A DNA stretch of 64,000 nt from Hoeflea sp. (GCF_030682515.1 NZ_JAUXOD010000143.1:1-64000); one strand, 5' to 3'; shown: positions 1 through 9,783, counted from the stretch's first letter. Notes: a model not told the origin generated them from the letters alone. Numbers and translations are program-made.

Positions 1-1276
1 GGAGGATGGCGTCCGGCAGGATGGCGTCCGCGGCGGCGTGGGCGAAGTTTCCGGCGATGTCCATCTCGCGTGCCAGCAGCCGCCGGACCCTGGCCCAGAG
101 GCCGCCAGCGTCGCCGGAGCGCCGCTGCCTCTTCCCAATAATCCGCTGATAATAGGCACGGGTTCGCGCCACCGTTACATCCGCCGCAAAGGCGGCAGCT
201 GTCCTGCGCGCTGCCCGGCGCATCGCCTGGCGTTCCTCGTCCGGCGCGCCGGCAAGGGCGCCGAGCGCCGCGGCAAAGCCGGTCGCGTCCGCGTCGCCCG
301 GCAGCAGCCGGCCGTTGATCCGGTCCTCCACCACCTCGCGAACACCCGGAGCATCGAGCGCCACCACCGGGCATCCGGCCGTCATCGCCTCGACGAGCAC
401 CAGGCCCTGGGTTTCGGAAAAGGAGGAGAATGCAAAGATATCCATCGCCGCATAGGCGTCAGCCAGCGCCTCGCCCTTCAGCACGCCGGCGAAATGGATG
501 CGATCACCGAGCTCTTCGCGTCTGAGCACCTGTTCCATTGCCGGACGCGAGGACCCGTCTCCCACGATCAGCACATGGGCGTGGATATTGTCGCGAAGGA
601 ACATAAGGAGCGCCGAGCCGAGGAAATCGAGATTCTTCTCCGGCGCCAGCCGTCCGACATGCCCGGCAAGAACCACCTCCGCCGGGATCGACAGCGCGGC
701 GCGGGCGCGGGCGCCAACGCCGCCGGCAAAGCAGGCGACATCGACGCCTGTCGGTACGACCGTGATCGTCGTGCGCACATCGTGGTCCTTGAGGAACTCG
801 GCGATGCTCTGGCTTGGCGCGATCACCCCGTCGCAAAGGTCGCAATAGCCGAGCGAAAGGCTCAGCGCCAGGCGTTTGAGCAGGTCCGAATCCTGCGCCA
901 CATAGTGGCCATAGAGCTCATAGCGGGTGTGGTGGGTGAAGATGACCGGCACATCGAGCGTGCTGGCGGCGCGCAGGGCGGCATCGCCGAGCAGGAACGG
1001 GTGATGGCTGTGGATGATGTCGGGCGCGAAGGCCTCGACCTCGGTCGCGAGATTGCGCGACAGCGGCAACGGCACGGAGAAGTCGCTTCCGGCAAAGTTC
1101 TGCACTGCCGGCATGCGCAGCACCCCTTCTTCGTTCTCCGGCATGTTGTCGAATTCGGGCGCCACCACCAGCACCTCGTCGCCGGCCAGCCGCAAGCCCG
1201 CGGCGAGTTCGCTGACGCTGCGCGCCACGCCGCCCACATGCGGCGTGTAGGTGTTGGTGAACATCAGGATCTTCAT
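1..1276 (-). CDS. Glycosyltransferase family 4 protein, 3' end cut by the window
   Basis: About 425 residues are present and the reading frame is still open at base 1, so the C-terminus lies outside the window. The GT-B fold is visible. The N-terminus has a strand followed by a glycine-rich loop (NTYTPHVGGVARSV, residues 8-21), as in GT4 acceptor domains. The donor half begins near residue 200 with GHVGRLAPEKNL. The EX7E nucleotide-sugar motif is E286...E294 in FSETQGLVLVEAM. Family members transfer a sugar from an activated donor in the cytosol or at the inner membrane face, for example in cell-envelope glycolipid or polysaccharide synthesis. The acceptor cannot be told. The start is the ATG that begins MKILMFTNTY. 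Confidence 0.85.
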   Translation of the reverse strand, partial: MKILMFTNTYTPHVGGVARSVSELAAGLRLAGDEVLVVAPEFDNMPENEEGVLRMPAVQNFAGSDFSVPLPLSRNLATEVEAFAPDIIHSHHPFLLGDAALRAASTLDVPVIFTHHTRYELYGHYVAQDSDLLKRLALSLSLGYCDLCDGVIAPSQSIAEFLKDHDVRTTITVVPTGVDVACFAGGVGARARAALSIPAEVVLAGHVGRLAPEKNLDFLGSALLMFLRDNIHAHVLIVGDGSSRPAMEQVLRREELGDRIHFAGVLKGEALADAYAAMDIFAFSSFSETQGLVLVEAMTAGCPVVALDAPGVREVVEDRINGRLLPGDADATGFAAALGALAGAPDEERQAMRRAARRTAAAFAADVTVARTRAYYQRIIGKRQRRSGDAGGLWARVRRLLAREMDIAGNFAHAAADAILPDAIL

Positions 1277-1365
1277 TCACATGCTCCGGCATTCCGCTGC
1301 CTGCGCCAGGGAATCCCGGCCACGGTCATGAGCGACCTGCCCGGAGGATAGCATCCTCACGCCCA

Positions 1366-2502
1366 TCAGGCATATTTGTCCGGCGGGACGCCGATTTCCT
1401 GCTCCAACGCCAGATGGTGCGCGACGTCGGACAGCGAGATCACGCCCACGAGCCGCGTCCCCTGGGCCACCATGAGTTTGCGGCGCGCATTCGTGGTCAG
1501 GCACTTGAACACCTCGTCGAGCGGCGTGAGGGGCGCAACGGTGTTGCCCGCGTCGCTGCGGACCATGATGTCGGAGACAGGCCGGGCCGCCCAGTCCTGC
1601 CGGTCGACCGAGCGCACGCCCGCGGTATCGGCATAGCCGAGCAGGATATCGTCCGACACCACCGGCACAAGGCTCACGCCATGGCGCAGCATCACCTCGT
1701 CGACCAGACGGGCGATCGGGGCGTCCGGGTCGATGACATGGACCCTCTCGGTCATCAGGCTGCGCGCGGTCTTGCCGCGCAGCGCCGTCTTGATGAGCAG
1801 GCTCTGGTAGCTGCCATTCGACGCGTTGAGGATGAAGAAGCCGATCAGGATCTGCCAGAACCCGCCCACGCCTTGGCCGCTGAACACCGCAAGCGCCCCC
1901 GTCAGCATCAGGAACAGACCGAAGGCCGCGCCAAGACGGCTCGAGATGCGCGTGGCCTTGATGAGATCGCGCGTCCAGCCCCAGAGCGCCGCCCGCAGCA
2001 CCCGCCCGCCATCGAGCGGGAACGCCGGAATGAGGTTGAACACCGCCAGAACCAGATTGATCAGCGCCAGATAGCCGAACACCGCGCCGGCCAGGTTCAG
2101 CTCACCCAGCAGGTTTGCAACACCATAAAACAAGCCCGCCAAGAACAGGCTCATCAGCGGACCGGCGATGGCGATCTGGAATTCCGACTTGGGGTCGTGG
2201 GGCTCTTCCTCGAGTTCGGCCACGCCGCCGAAGATGAACAGCGTGATGCCGCCCACCTTGAGCCCGTAGGACCTTGCCACCAGGGAATGCGCCAGTTCAT
2301 GCAGGATCAGCGACGCGAACATGCCCAGCATCGCCACGATCCCGAGGGTGGTGTAGAGCCGCGCGGAGCGCTCCGGCAGCACTTCGGGAAAATAGGCCGT
2401 CGACAGGCTCCACACGATCAGTGTCGCGATCAGCAGCCAGCTGGGATCGACCTTCAGCTTGAAGCCGAAGATCTCGAAGAGTTGCACCGCATTCTTGAAC
2501 AT
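1366..2502 (-). CDS. Site-2-protease-like M50 metallopeptidase with two CBS domains
   Basis: 378-residue integral membrane protein. The zinc motif HELAH is at residues 68-72 in a hydrophobic segment. The third ligand region FPLDGGR, near residue 161, is the typical M50 NPDG-type motif. Several membrane helices cover residues 20-235. Two CBS modules follow (about 245-300 and 305-372) and are likely to bind an adenosyl ligand. Members of this SpoIVFB/Rip-like group cut membrane-bound substrates within the bilayer. The ATG is chosen because an AGGAGG Shine-Dalgarno lies 4 bases ahead of it; an upstream in-frame ATG lacks this. The gene stands alone, 198 bp downstream of the dehydrogenase gene, with nothing recognisable between them. 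Confidence 0.9.
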   Translation of the reverse strand: MFKNAVQLFEIFGFKLKVDPSWLLIATLIVWSLSTAYFPEVLPERSARLYTTLGIVAMLGMFASLILHELAHSLVARSYGLKVGGITLFIFGGVAELEEEPHDPKSEFQIAIAGPLMSLFLAGLFYGVANLLGELNLAGAVFGYLALINLVLAVFNLIPAFPLDGGRVLRAALWGWTRDLIKATRISSRLGAAFGLFLMLTGALAVFSGQGVGGFWQILIGFFILNASNGSYQSLLIKTALRGKTARSLMTERVHVIDPDAPIARLVDEVMLRHGVSLVPVVSDDILLGYADTAGVRSVDRQDWAARPVSDIMVRSDAGNTVAPLTPLDEVFKCLTTNARRKLMVAQGTRLVGVISLSDVAHHLALEQEIGVPPDKYA

Positions 2503-2700
2503 GACGCCTCCTGTTGCAGGACCTTGTCGGCTGATCATGCCCCATGCGAATGGCGATCGTCTTGATCGACATCATTCCGGACTGCCGCACCGGCCATGAG
2601 CGCGCGCGACACGCCTGCTTGCAGTCCAACGTATGGGCGCAATTCAGGTTCCAAGCCCGCTGTGCCGTTTCCGGCCCGCAGCGCGGTGGCGGCCCGGGCT

Positions 2701-3600
2701 CTACTCCAGCCTGGCCGGAAAGCCGGGCGCGCGCAGATCGGTGCCGAGCCGGTCCTCGAGCAGCTTGGCGATCATCGGCGACTGGGCATTCCCGCCATAG
2801 GCAGCCTTCGCCTCGACATAGGTCTGCTCCGTCATCGAGGCCAGTTCCAGCGGTACGCCGAACTCCCGTCCGAACTCCATGGCGAAGCCGAGATCCTTGA
2901 GCGCCAGGTCGATGTTGAAGGCGATGTCGTAGGAGCCGTTGAGGATCAGCGCGCCCTCGGTCTCGTGCACGAAGGAATTGCCCGACGACGCCTTGATCGC
3001 GGACCAGGCCTGGCCGAGGTCGAGGCCGCCGCGCTTGGCCAGCATCAGCGCCTCGCCGCAGGCCTTGAGGTGAATGAAGGCCAGCATGTTGGTGATCACC
3101 TTGATGATCGAGGAATTGCCGAGCGGCCCCATGTGGAAGATCTGGTTTCCCATCGCTTCGAGCGCCGGCAGGTGCAGATCGAACAGGTCCTTGTCGCCGC
3201 CGGCCAGCATGGTGATCTGGCCCTGCGCCGCCAGGTGCACACCGCCGGTCACCGGCAGCTCCATGGTGCGCACGCCCTTTTCGGCGGCGATCGCCCCGAG
3301 CCGCAGGATCTCGTCCCGACCAAGCGTTGACATCTCGATCCAGGTGGCGCCGGATTTCGCCGTCGTCAGCACTTCCCTCAGAACCTTTTCCGACACCGCC
3401 GGCGACGGCAGGCAGGTGACGATGGCGTCGCAATCGCGCGCGAGCTCCGCCGGTGTCGCCGCCCAGGCGCCGCCCATGTCGACATGGCGCTTGCCAAGCG
3501 ACGGATCGAGGTCATTGACAGTGACCGCGAAGCCTGCCTTGAGCAGGCTCGCCGCCAGATGCCCGCCGAGATTGCCCAAGCCGATGAAACCGTAGCGCAT
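2701..3600 (-). CDS. NAD(P)-dependent oxidoreductase, 3-hydroxyisobutyrate dehydrogenase family
   Basis: 299 residues, the usual length for beta-hydroxyacid dehydrogenases. The N-terminal Rossmann motif GFIGLGNLGG binds NAD(P). A substrate-binding stretch (PVTGGVHLAAQGQIT, about residues 119-133) and the helix carrying the catalytic lysine (IIKVITNML, about residue 171) are both present. Family members oxidise 3-hydroxyisobutyrate, tartronate semialdehyde, 2-hydroxy-3-oxopropionate and similar beta-hydroxyacids; the substrate here is open. A GGAGG Shine-Dalgarno 7 bases upstream supports the start. The longer upstream ORF extension runs into the start of the divergent secreted-protein gene and is not used. 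Confidence 0.85.
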   Translation of the reverse strand: MRYGFIGLGNLGGHLAASLLKAGFAVTVNDLDPSLGKRHVDMGGAWAATPAELARDCDAIVTCLPSPAVSEKVLREVLTTAKSGATWIEMSTLGRDEILRLGAIAAEKGVRTMELPVTGGVHLAAQGQITMLAGGDKDLFDLHLPALEAMGNQIFHMGPLGNSSIIKVITNMLAFIHLKACGEALMLAKRGGLDLGQAWSAIKASSGNSFVHETEGALILNGSYDIAFNIDLALKDLGFAMEFGREFGVPLELASMTEQTYVEAKAAYGGNAQSPMIAKLLEDRLGTDLRAPGFPARLE

Positions 3601-3722
3601 GATGTGACCTCCGATGAGAAATGATATAGGTTTGTCGTGTACCGCATCCCGCTGAAGGCCGGCAGGAAACCACCCTCTGGGCGACCCCTCCCGGTTCAGC
3701 GAACTGAGGGAGGAACCGTGTG

Positions 3723-4214
3723 ATGTATCCAGCAGCAGGAAGCACAATCCTGGCCGCATTCCTTCTTGCCGCAGTCATTCCGGCCGCAAGTCCGGCACAG
3801 GCGGATCAACGGGTCCATGTCCGGATCGGCATGTCGATGTCGCAAATCAAATCCTATCTGGAGAAAGAGTGCACGGACCTCACCATTGGCGGCAACAATA
3901 GTGGCGAGCAGTTCATCACTTGCGAACTGCCCCAGGGCAGGCTGATCACCGCAAACCTGTCTGCGAAAGACCGCATCACCTATTCCGTCTACCGGGAAAC
4001 CAATGACACCCTTTCAGCCGAACAGTTCGGCGCCGCGATCGCCGCCGAGCTGGGATTTGCCGGGGCGGGCGAACCTTGCATGGTTTACAGCAATGCAAGT
4101 CTCTGCTGGAGCAGGGGAACGACAAAACTATGGGTCTATCTGAAACCGGACCCGGCCGGGCGGCTGTCCTCGTTCCAAGGCGATGATGAGATGGCCGCCG
4201 ACGACAAGATGTAA
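3723..4214 (+). CDS. Small secreted protein of unknown function
   Basis: 163 residues. A clear Sec signal peptide covers residues 1-27 (hydrophobic core TILAAFLLAAVIPAA, probable cleavage after AQA). The mature part is about 15 kDa, soluble, and has four cysteines (50, 67, 119, 128) that could form two disulfides in the periplasm. I recognise no family. The start is the ATG with GGGAGGA about 8 bases upstream; a GTG codon directly before it is also possible. It is divergent from the dehydrogenase gene and convergent with the aldehyde dehydrogenase gene, so it probably forms its own transcription unit. Confidence 0.65.
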   Translation: MYPAAGSTILAAFLLAAVIPAASPAQADQRVHVRIGMSMSQIKSYLEKECTDLTIGGNNSGEQFITCELPQGRLITANLSAKDRITYSVYRETNDTLSAEQFGAAIAAELGFAGAGEPCMVYSNASLCWSRGTTKLWVYLKPDPAGRLSSFQGDDEMAADDKM

Positions 4215-4274
4215 TCACCGCAGCTTCCTCCATGTCTTAATCTCGCACGTGGATACGTCGCGCATGGCGGTGTC

Positions 4275-5711
4275 CTAGCCGTGACCGATCAGCGCCTTGG
4301 TCTCGAGATAGTCGCGCATGCCCCAGTCGGCATATTCGCGGCCATTGCCCGACTGCTTGTAGCCGCCAAACGGCGCGAACAGGTCCCAGTCGGGATAGTT
4401 GATGTGCACCTGGCCGGCGCGCATCCGGCGCGCGATGGCGCGGGCATGCTCGATCTCGCCCGACTGCACATAGGCCGCCAGCCCGTAGACCGTGTCGTTG
4501 CCGATCCGCACCGCGTCCTCCTCGGTGTCGTAGGGCATGATCGCCAGCACCGGGCCGAAGATCTCTTCGCGCGCGATCCGCATCTCGGGCGTCACGCCGC
4601 CGAACACCGTCGGCCTGACATAGTAGCCGCGGGAGAGCCCCTCGGGCCGGTCGCGGCCGCCGGTCACCAGGATCGCGCCGTCCTGGATGCCCGACGCGAT
4701 CAGGCCCTGGATCTTGTCGTATTGCACCTGGCTGATCACTGGGCCGAGATTGGTGGCGGGATGACGCGGATCGCCGGTCACCATGGCCTCCGCCGCGCGT
4801 TTCGCGATCTCGAGCGCCTCGTCGTGGCGGTCGCGCGGCACCAGCATGCGCGTCGGCGCGTCGCAGGACTGGCCGGAATTGCCGAAGCAGCCCTGGACGC
4901 CGCTGGTGACGGCTGCGTCGAGATCCGCGTCGGAAAGGATGATGTTGGGCGATTTGCCGCCCAGTTCCTGGGCGACGCGCTTGACCGTGTCGGCCGCCGA
5001 TTTGGCCACGAGCACGCCCGCCCGCGTCGACCCGGTGAACGACACCACGTCGATCTCCGGATGGCTCGAGAGCACCTGTCCGACGCCGGGCCCGTCGCCA
5101 TTGACCAGGTTGAACACGCCCTTGGGCACGCCCGCCTCGTGCATGATCTCGGCGAAGACGATGCCGCTCAGCGGCGCGATTTCGCTCGGCTTGAGCACCA
5201 TGGTGCAACCCGCCGCAATCGCCGGAGCCACCTTCGAGGCGATCTGGTTCATCGGCCAGTTCCACGGCGTGATCAGGCCCGCCACGCCGATGGCTTCATG
5301 AACGATCAGCGTCGTGCCGCGCGTTTCCTCGAAGACGAACGCTTCGAGCGCCTTCATCGTCGCTTCGATGTGGCCCAGTCCCGACCAGGCCTGGGAGGAT
5401 CGGGACATCTCCACCGGCGCGCCCATTTCCGTGGTGATCGCCTCGGCGATCTCGTCCAGGCGTGCCTCATAGAGGTCGCGGATCCGCCCCAGAAGCTTGA
5501 GCCTCTCGGCCGCGCTCCAGGCGCTGAAAGCCGGAAAAGCGGCGCGCGCGGCAAGTATGGCCTTCTCGGCGTCCTCGCGGGTTCCGAGCGCCACCTGGGC
5601 GACGCTCTCCTCCGTGGCGGGATCGATCACATCGAGGAGCGAGGCGCCGGACGAAGGCGCCACCCATTCGCCGTTGATGTAGAACTTTCCGAGATTGGCG
5701 TAGGCGGCCAT
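4275..5711 (-). CDS. NAD(P)-dependent aldehyde dehydrogenase
   Basis: 478 residues, full length for the ALDH superfamily. Visible signatures are the oxyanion asparagine region ITPWNWP, the general-base motif ELGGKSP and the nucleophile in GNSGQSCDAP. It oxidises an aldehyde to a carboxylic acid in the cytosol; the betaine-aldehyde or semialdehyde subgroup is plausible but not proven. It starts 10 bases after the MttB stop codon with a GAGGAG Shine-Dalgarno, so it is the last gene of the methylamine/betaine operon. There it probably removes an aldehyde left after demethylation of the carbon skeleton. Confidence 0.88.
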   Translation of the reverse strand: MAAYANLGKFYINGEWVAPSSGASLLDVIDPATEESVAQVALGTREDAEKAILAARAAFPAFSAWSAAERLKLLGRIRDLYEARLDEIAEAITTEMGAPVEMSRSSQAWSGLGHIEATMKALEAFVFEETRGTTLIVHEAIGVAGLITPWNWPMNQIASKVAPAIAAGCTMVLKPSEIAPLSGIVFAEIMHEAGVPKGVFNLVNGDGPGVGQVLSSHPEIDVVSFTGSTRAGVLVAKSAADTVKRVAQELGGKSPNIILSDADLDAAVTSGVQGCFGNSGQSCDAPTRMLVPRDRHDEALEIAKRAAEAMVTGDPRHPATNLGPVISQVQYDKIQGLIASGIQDGAILVTGGRDRPEGLSRGYYVRPTVFGGVTPEMRIAREEIFGPVLAIMPYDTEEDAVRIGNDTVYGLAAYVQSGEIEHARAIARRMRAGQVHINYPDWDLFAPFGGYKQSGNGREYADWGMRDYLETKALIGHG

Positions 5712-5721
5712 GGATGTCTCC

Positions 5722-7299
5722 TCAAAAGTAGATATTGAAGGCCTTGCGGATCGCCGCGTCGGTGGCGGGATCGATGAGCGGCCGAGTCGACTGGGCCAGA
5801 ATCCGGTTCTTGCGCTCGATCGCCTTCTGAACCAGGTCCGGCTTGCCGATCTCGGCCCATTCCTTGGGGCTCGTCCGGTCCGCGACCGCCGGGTAGACAT
5901 ATTCGGTCTGCATGACGCTCAGCGTCTGCGGATGACCGAGATAGTGGCCGGGACCCTCCAGGCACACTTCGCGCATGGCCTCGATGCTCACGCTGTCCTC
6001 GGTCACGTCAATCCCGCGCACGCAGCGCAGCACCTGGCCCAAGAGATCGTCGCCCAGAACCAGCGATTCCATGCAGAAGCCCAGCAGCGAGGCATGCATG
6101 CCGACCGCCTCATAGACCATGTTGAGACCCGAAAGCCCGGCCATTGTGTTGGAGATCGCCTGTTCCCAGCCGGCCTGCATGTCCGGCAGCTTGGCGTCGG
6201 CGATGCCCGCGGCGGCGCCGCCCGGCAGGCCGTAGAACCGGTGCATCTGGGCGCAGCCCGCTGTCAGCAGCGCCTGCTCGCCCGATCCGCCCGACATCGC
6301 GCCCGAGCGCAGGTCGGAGACGAAGGGCCAGGTGCCGAAGATCGCGGGATGGCCGGGCGCCATGGCATTGACATAGACGACGCCCGCCAGGCATTCGGCC
6401 ACCGCCTGGACGATGGCTGTGGCCAGCGGCGCCGGCGCGGTGGCGCCCGCCTGCCCGGCCGAGAGCAGCAGCACCGGCATGCCGGCGCGCACGCATTTCT
6501 CCATGGTGATGCAGCTCTCTTCGGCGAACTTCATCGGCGGAACCACGAAGCAGTTCGAGTTCGACACGAACGGCCGCGCCCGCCAGGCGGCCTCGCCGCC
6601 GGCGATCATGTGGATGAGATCCATGCAGCCCTCGAAATGCGAGGGGTCGGAAAAGCTGGTGCCGACATGCTTGGTCGTGCCGGCGCAGCAGGCATAGATC
6701 GTGTTGACGTCCATGTCGAAATTGTCGGTGACATCGCGGCAGACCATGGCGCGCTGGAAGAAATGCACATTGTCGAGCGCATGCGTGATCCGCGCCGCGT
6801 CATAGAGATCCTGCGCGGTGGATTCGCGGTAGGTGCGGTTTTCGACATCGACCACATGCACCGCGGCGCCTGCGGTGCCGTAGTGAACCCTTGTTCCCGT
6901 CAGATCGAGATCGAACTTCGGATCGCGGGCGCAGAGCGTGATGTCCTTGGCGGCGATCGCCAGCATGTCCTCGACGAGCGCGCGCGGAAACCTTATCCGC
7001 CCGTCATCGCCGAGGATCGCGCCGGCGCCGGTCAGGATCTCGACGCCCGAGGGCGGCGCCTGCGACAGGCCGATGGTTTCCAGCGCATCGAGTGCCGCCT
7101 CGTGGATGCGCAGCACATTGGCCTGGGTCAGCGGCGAATACTGCCCGCCGCTCATGCCGGGTCGGATCGGCCTCAGGTTTTCGGCCAGCGGCGCGGTGCG
7201 GACCGCGACCCGGTTGGCGCGGCCGCCCGAGCGGCGGCTCTGCTTTGCGGGTCCGCAAGGTTCGAGTGCGGTTTCGGTTTCAATTGCGATTTCCATCAT
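5722..7299 (-). CDS. Trimethylamine methyltransferase (MttB) superfamily protein, non-pyrrolysine type
   Basis: About 525 residues, aligning over the whole MttB length, with conserved stretches such as GTAGAAVHVVD and a C-terminal ALV-like segment. There is no in-frame amber codon, so this is the non-Pyl branch. Members that have been tested demethylate glycine betaine, proline betaine or related quaternary amines and pass the methyl group to a corrinoid protein. No corrinoid-binding MtbC/MttC gene lies nearby. The operon instead holds a homocysteine S-methyltransferase and two FAD/GcvT dehydrogenases, which suggests the methyl groups end on homocysteine or folate. Two adjacent ATG codons are possible starts. 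The second (7296) has the better distance from GGAG. Confidence 0.85.
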   Translation of the reverse strand: MMEIAIETETALEPCGPAKQSRRSGGRANRVAVRTAPLAENLRPIRPGMSGGQYSPLTQANVLRIHEAALDALETIGLSQAPPSGVEILTGAGAILGDDGRIRFPRALVEDMLAIAAKDITLCARDPKFDLDLTGTRVHYGTAGAAVHVVDVENRTYRESTAQDLYDAARITHALDNVHFFQRAMVCRDVTDNFDMDVNTIYACCAGTTKHVGTSFSDPSHFEGCMDLIHMIAGGEAAWRARPFVSNSNCFVVPPMKFAEESCITMEKCVRAGMPVLLLSAGQAGATAPAPLATAIVQAVAECLAGVVYVNAMAPGHPAIFGTWPFVSDLRSGAMSGGSGEQALLTAGCAQMHRFYGLPGGAAAGIADAKLPDMQAGWEQAISNTMAGLSGLNMVYEAVGMHASLLGFCMESLVLGDDLLGQVLRCVRGIDVTEDSVSIEAMREVCLEGPGHYLGHPQTLSVMQTEYVYPAVADRTSPKEWAEIGKPDLVQKAIERKNRILAQSTRPLIDPATDAAIRKAFNIYF

Positions 7300-7329
7300 G
7301 GTCTCCAGGGATCCGAAAGCAAATTCAAT

Positions 7330-9783
7330 TCACATCCGGACGCGGAGCGCGCCGGGGTCGTACAAAGGCTTGAGCGACGCCGTCGCCAGATGGCGCTCCC
7401 CGGCGATCTCGATGTGGTAGGTCGAGGCAAGCACATCGTCTGCGCTCTCGCCGGCTGAGGGCACGTAGCCGAGCCCGATGGCGCCGCCCAGATGATGGCC
7501 GTAATTGCCCGAGGTGACGATCGAGACGATCTCGCCGTCGCGCACCACCGCCTCGTTGTGAAACATCAGCGGTTCGGGATCGTTGAGCTGGAACTGGACC
7601 AGCCGGCGCGCAAGCCCCGTCTCGCGCTTGGCAAGCACCGCATCGCGGCCGATGAAGTCGCCCTTCCCGGTCTTTACCGCAAAGCCGAGGCCAGCCTCGA
7701 GCACATGATCCTCGTCGGTGATGTCATGGCCGAAATGGCGGAAGGCCTTCTCGATCCGGCAGGAATCGAGCGTGTGCAGCCCGCACAGCCGGAGCCCGTG
7801 ATCGGCGCCTGCTTCCAGGAGCGCCTCGAAGACATGGGCGGTCTGATCGGTCGAGACGTAGAGCTCCCAGCCGAGTTCGCCCACATAGGTGACGCGGTGG
7901 GCGCGGGCGAGCCCCATGCCGATCTCGATTTCGCGCGCCGTGCCGAAGGGATGCGCGTCATTGGAGAAATCATGGGGGCTGACCGCCTGCAGGAGAGCCC
8001 GGGAATTGGGTCCCATCACGCAAAGAACGGATTCGGCCGCCGTCACGTCGGTGATGACCGCGAAGCGCTCGCCGACATGGCGCCGGAGCCAGGCGAGGTC
8101 GCGCTGCAGCGTGGCGCCGGGGACGACCAGCAGGAACGCGGTCTGTGACAGCCGCGTGGCCGTCAGGTCGCATTCGATGCCGCCGCGGGAGTTCAGCATC
8201 TGGGTGTAGACGATGCGGCCGGGCTCGACATCCATGTCGTTGGCGCACAGATGCTGGAGATACGCCAGCGCATCGCGGCCCTCGACCCGGATCTTGCCGA
8301 ACGAGGTCATGTCGAACAGGCCGACCGCCTCGCGCACGGCCATGTGCTCGCGCTTCTGGTTGGCAAACCAGTTCTGCCGCTTCCAGGAATACTGGTACTC
8401 CCGCGCCTGGCCTTCCTCGGCAAACCAGTTGGCCCGCTCCCAGCCCGCCACTTCGCCGAACACCGCGCCGCGCGCCTTCAGATGCTCGTGGATCGGCGAG
8501 CGGCGGATGCCGCGCGCGGTCGCCATCTGCCGGTAGGGGAAGTGATCGGCATAGAGCAGCCCGAGCGTCTCCGTCACGCGTTCGCGCAGATAGTGCCGGT
8601 TCTTCTGGAACGGCTGCGCCCGGCGGATGTCGACTTCCCAGAGGTCGAATGGCGGCTCGCCGTCATTGATCCATTGCGCCAGCGCAAAGCCCGCGCCGCC
8701 CGAGGACACGATGCCGATGGAATTGTAGCCGGCGGCGACCCAGTAGCCTTTGATCTCCGGCGCTTCGCCCAGATAATAGCGGTCGTCCGGAGTAAAACTT
8801 TCCGGACCGTTGAAGAAGGTGTGAATGCCGGCGGTGGCCAAGAGCGGCAGCCGGTTGACCGCCTTCTCCAGGATCGGCTCGAAATGGTCGAAATCCTCGG
8901 GCAGCTGGTCGAAGCAGAAATCCTCCGGGATGCCGCCCATGCCCCAGGGCTTGGCCACCGGCTCGAAGGCGCCGAGCAGCATCTTGCCCGCATCTTCCTT
9001 GTAGTAGGCGCACTCGTCCGGGACCCTGAGCACCGGCAGCCGCGGCAGGCCTTCGATGGCTTCGGTGACGATGTAGAAATGCTCGCACGCATGCAGCGGC
9101 AGCGTCACGCCGGATTGGGCCGCAAGATCGCGCCCCCACATGCCGCCGCAATTGATGACGATGTCGGCCGCGATCGAACCGGTCTCGCCGTTCCTCTCCC
9201 AGTCGACGCCGGTGACCTTGCCATTGGCGCTGGTGATCGCGGTCACCTTGACGCCCTCGATGATGCGCGCACCGTTCTGCCGCGCCCCCTTGGCGAGCGC
9301 CATGGCGATGTTGGCGGGATCGCACTGGCCGTCAAGCGGCAGGTGCACGGCGGCGGTCACGTCGCTCACATTGAGATGCGGGTACATCGCCTTGACCTCG
9401 TCGGGTCCGATCTCGCGGACATCGATGTCGAAGGCGCGCGCCGTCGAGGCCTGGCGGTAGATCTCCTCCTTGCGCTCATGGGTCAGCGCCACGGTGATCG
9501 AGCCGCACTGGCGCATGCCGGTGGCCACACCGGTTTCCGCCTCCAGCTTGACGTAGAGATCGGCCGAGTATTTGGCGAGCCGGGTCATGTTGGCCGAGCC
9601 GCGCAATTGCCCGATCAGGCCGGCGGCGTGCCAGGTCGTGCCGCTCGTCAGCTGCTTGCGTTCCAGAAGCACGATGTCGCGCCAGCCGAGCTTGGCCAAA
9701 TGATAGGCCACCGAACAGCCGGAGACCCCGCCGCCGACAATGACGGCACGGGCATGGGTTGGAATGGATTTGCCTTGCGTCAT
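7330..9783 (-). CDS. FAD-dependent oxidoreductase with GcvT domain (dimethylglycine/sarcosine dehydrogenase-like)
   Basis: 817 residues in the domain order of mammalian DMGDH and SARDH. A DAO-type FAD domain comes first (VIVGGGVSG near residue 14, then TTWHAAGL with His52, the position that carries covalent FAD in DMGDH/SARDH). An FAO_M linker domain follows at about 375-430, then a folate-binding GcvT domain (about 470-700) and the GcvT C-terminal barrel. It should oxidise an N-methyl group of a secondary or tertiary amine and trap the C1 unit on tetrahydrofolate. The ATG overlaps the previous gene's stop by one base (TGATG), showing tight coupling. The paralogue at 11746-14193 probably removes a different methyl group. 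Confidence 0.9.
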   Translation of the reverse strand: MTQGKSIPTHARAVIVGGGVSGCSVAYHLAKLGWRDIVLLERKQLTSGTTWHAAGLIGQLRGSANMTRLAKYSADLYVKLEAETGVATGMRQCGSITVALTHERKEEIYRQASTARAFDIDVREIGPDEVKAMYPHLNVSDVTAAVHLPLDGQCDPANIAMALAKGARQNGARIIEGVKVTAITSANGKVTGVDWERNGETGSIAADIVINCGGMWGRDLAAQSGVTLPLHACEHFYIVTEAIEGLPRLPVLRVPDECAYYKEDAGKMLLGAFEPVAKPWGMGGIPEDFCFDQLPEDFDHFEPILEKAVNRLPLLATAGIHTFFNGPESFTPDDRYYLGEAPEIKGYWVAAGYNSIGIVSSGGAGFALAQWINDGEPPFDLWEVDIRRAQPFQKNRHYLRERVTETLGLLYADHFPYRQMATARGIRRSPIHEHLKARGAVFGEVAGWERANWFAEEGQAREYQYSWKRQNWFANQKREHMAVREAVGLFDMTSFGKIRVEGRDALAYLQHLCANDMDVEPGRIVYTQMLNSRGGIECDLTATRLSQTAFLLVVPGATLQRDLAWLRRHVGERFAVITDVTAAESVLCVMGPNSRALLQAVSPHDFSNDAHPFGTAREIEIGMGLARAHRVTYVGELGWELYVSTDQTAHVFEALLEAGADHGLRLCGLHTLDSCRIEKAFRHFGHDITDEDHVLEAGLGFAVKTGKGDFIGRDAVLAKRETGLARRLVQFQLNDPEPLMFHNEAVVRDGEIVSIVTSGNYGHHLGGAIGLGYVPSAGESADDVLASTYHIEIAGERHLATASLKPLYDPGALRVRM

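Noticed and set aside
15-40. Short direct repeat GGATGGCGTCC at the window start
   Set aside because: It lies inside the glycosyltransferase coding sequence and encodes a repeated DAIL segment; nothing suggests more than chance duplication.
5722-7299. Pyrrolysine-containing trimethylamine methyltransferase
   Set aside because: The frame is open from start to stop with no amber codon to read through and no pyl genes nearby, so it belongs to the non-Pyl branch.
5710-7458. Plus-strand open frame of about 580 codons opposite the MttB gene
   Set aside because: Same reason: antisense shadow of a gene with clear family features, and its composition is rich in Arg, Ala and His without any domain.
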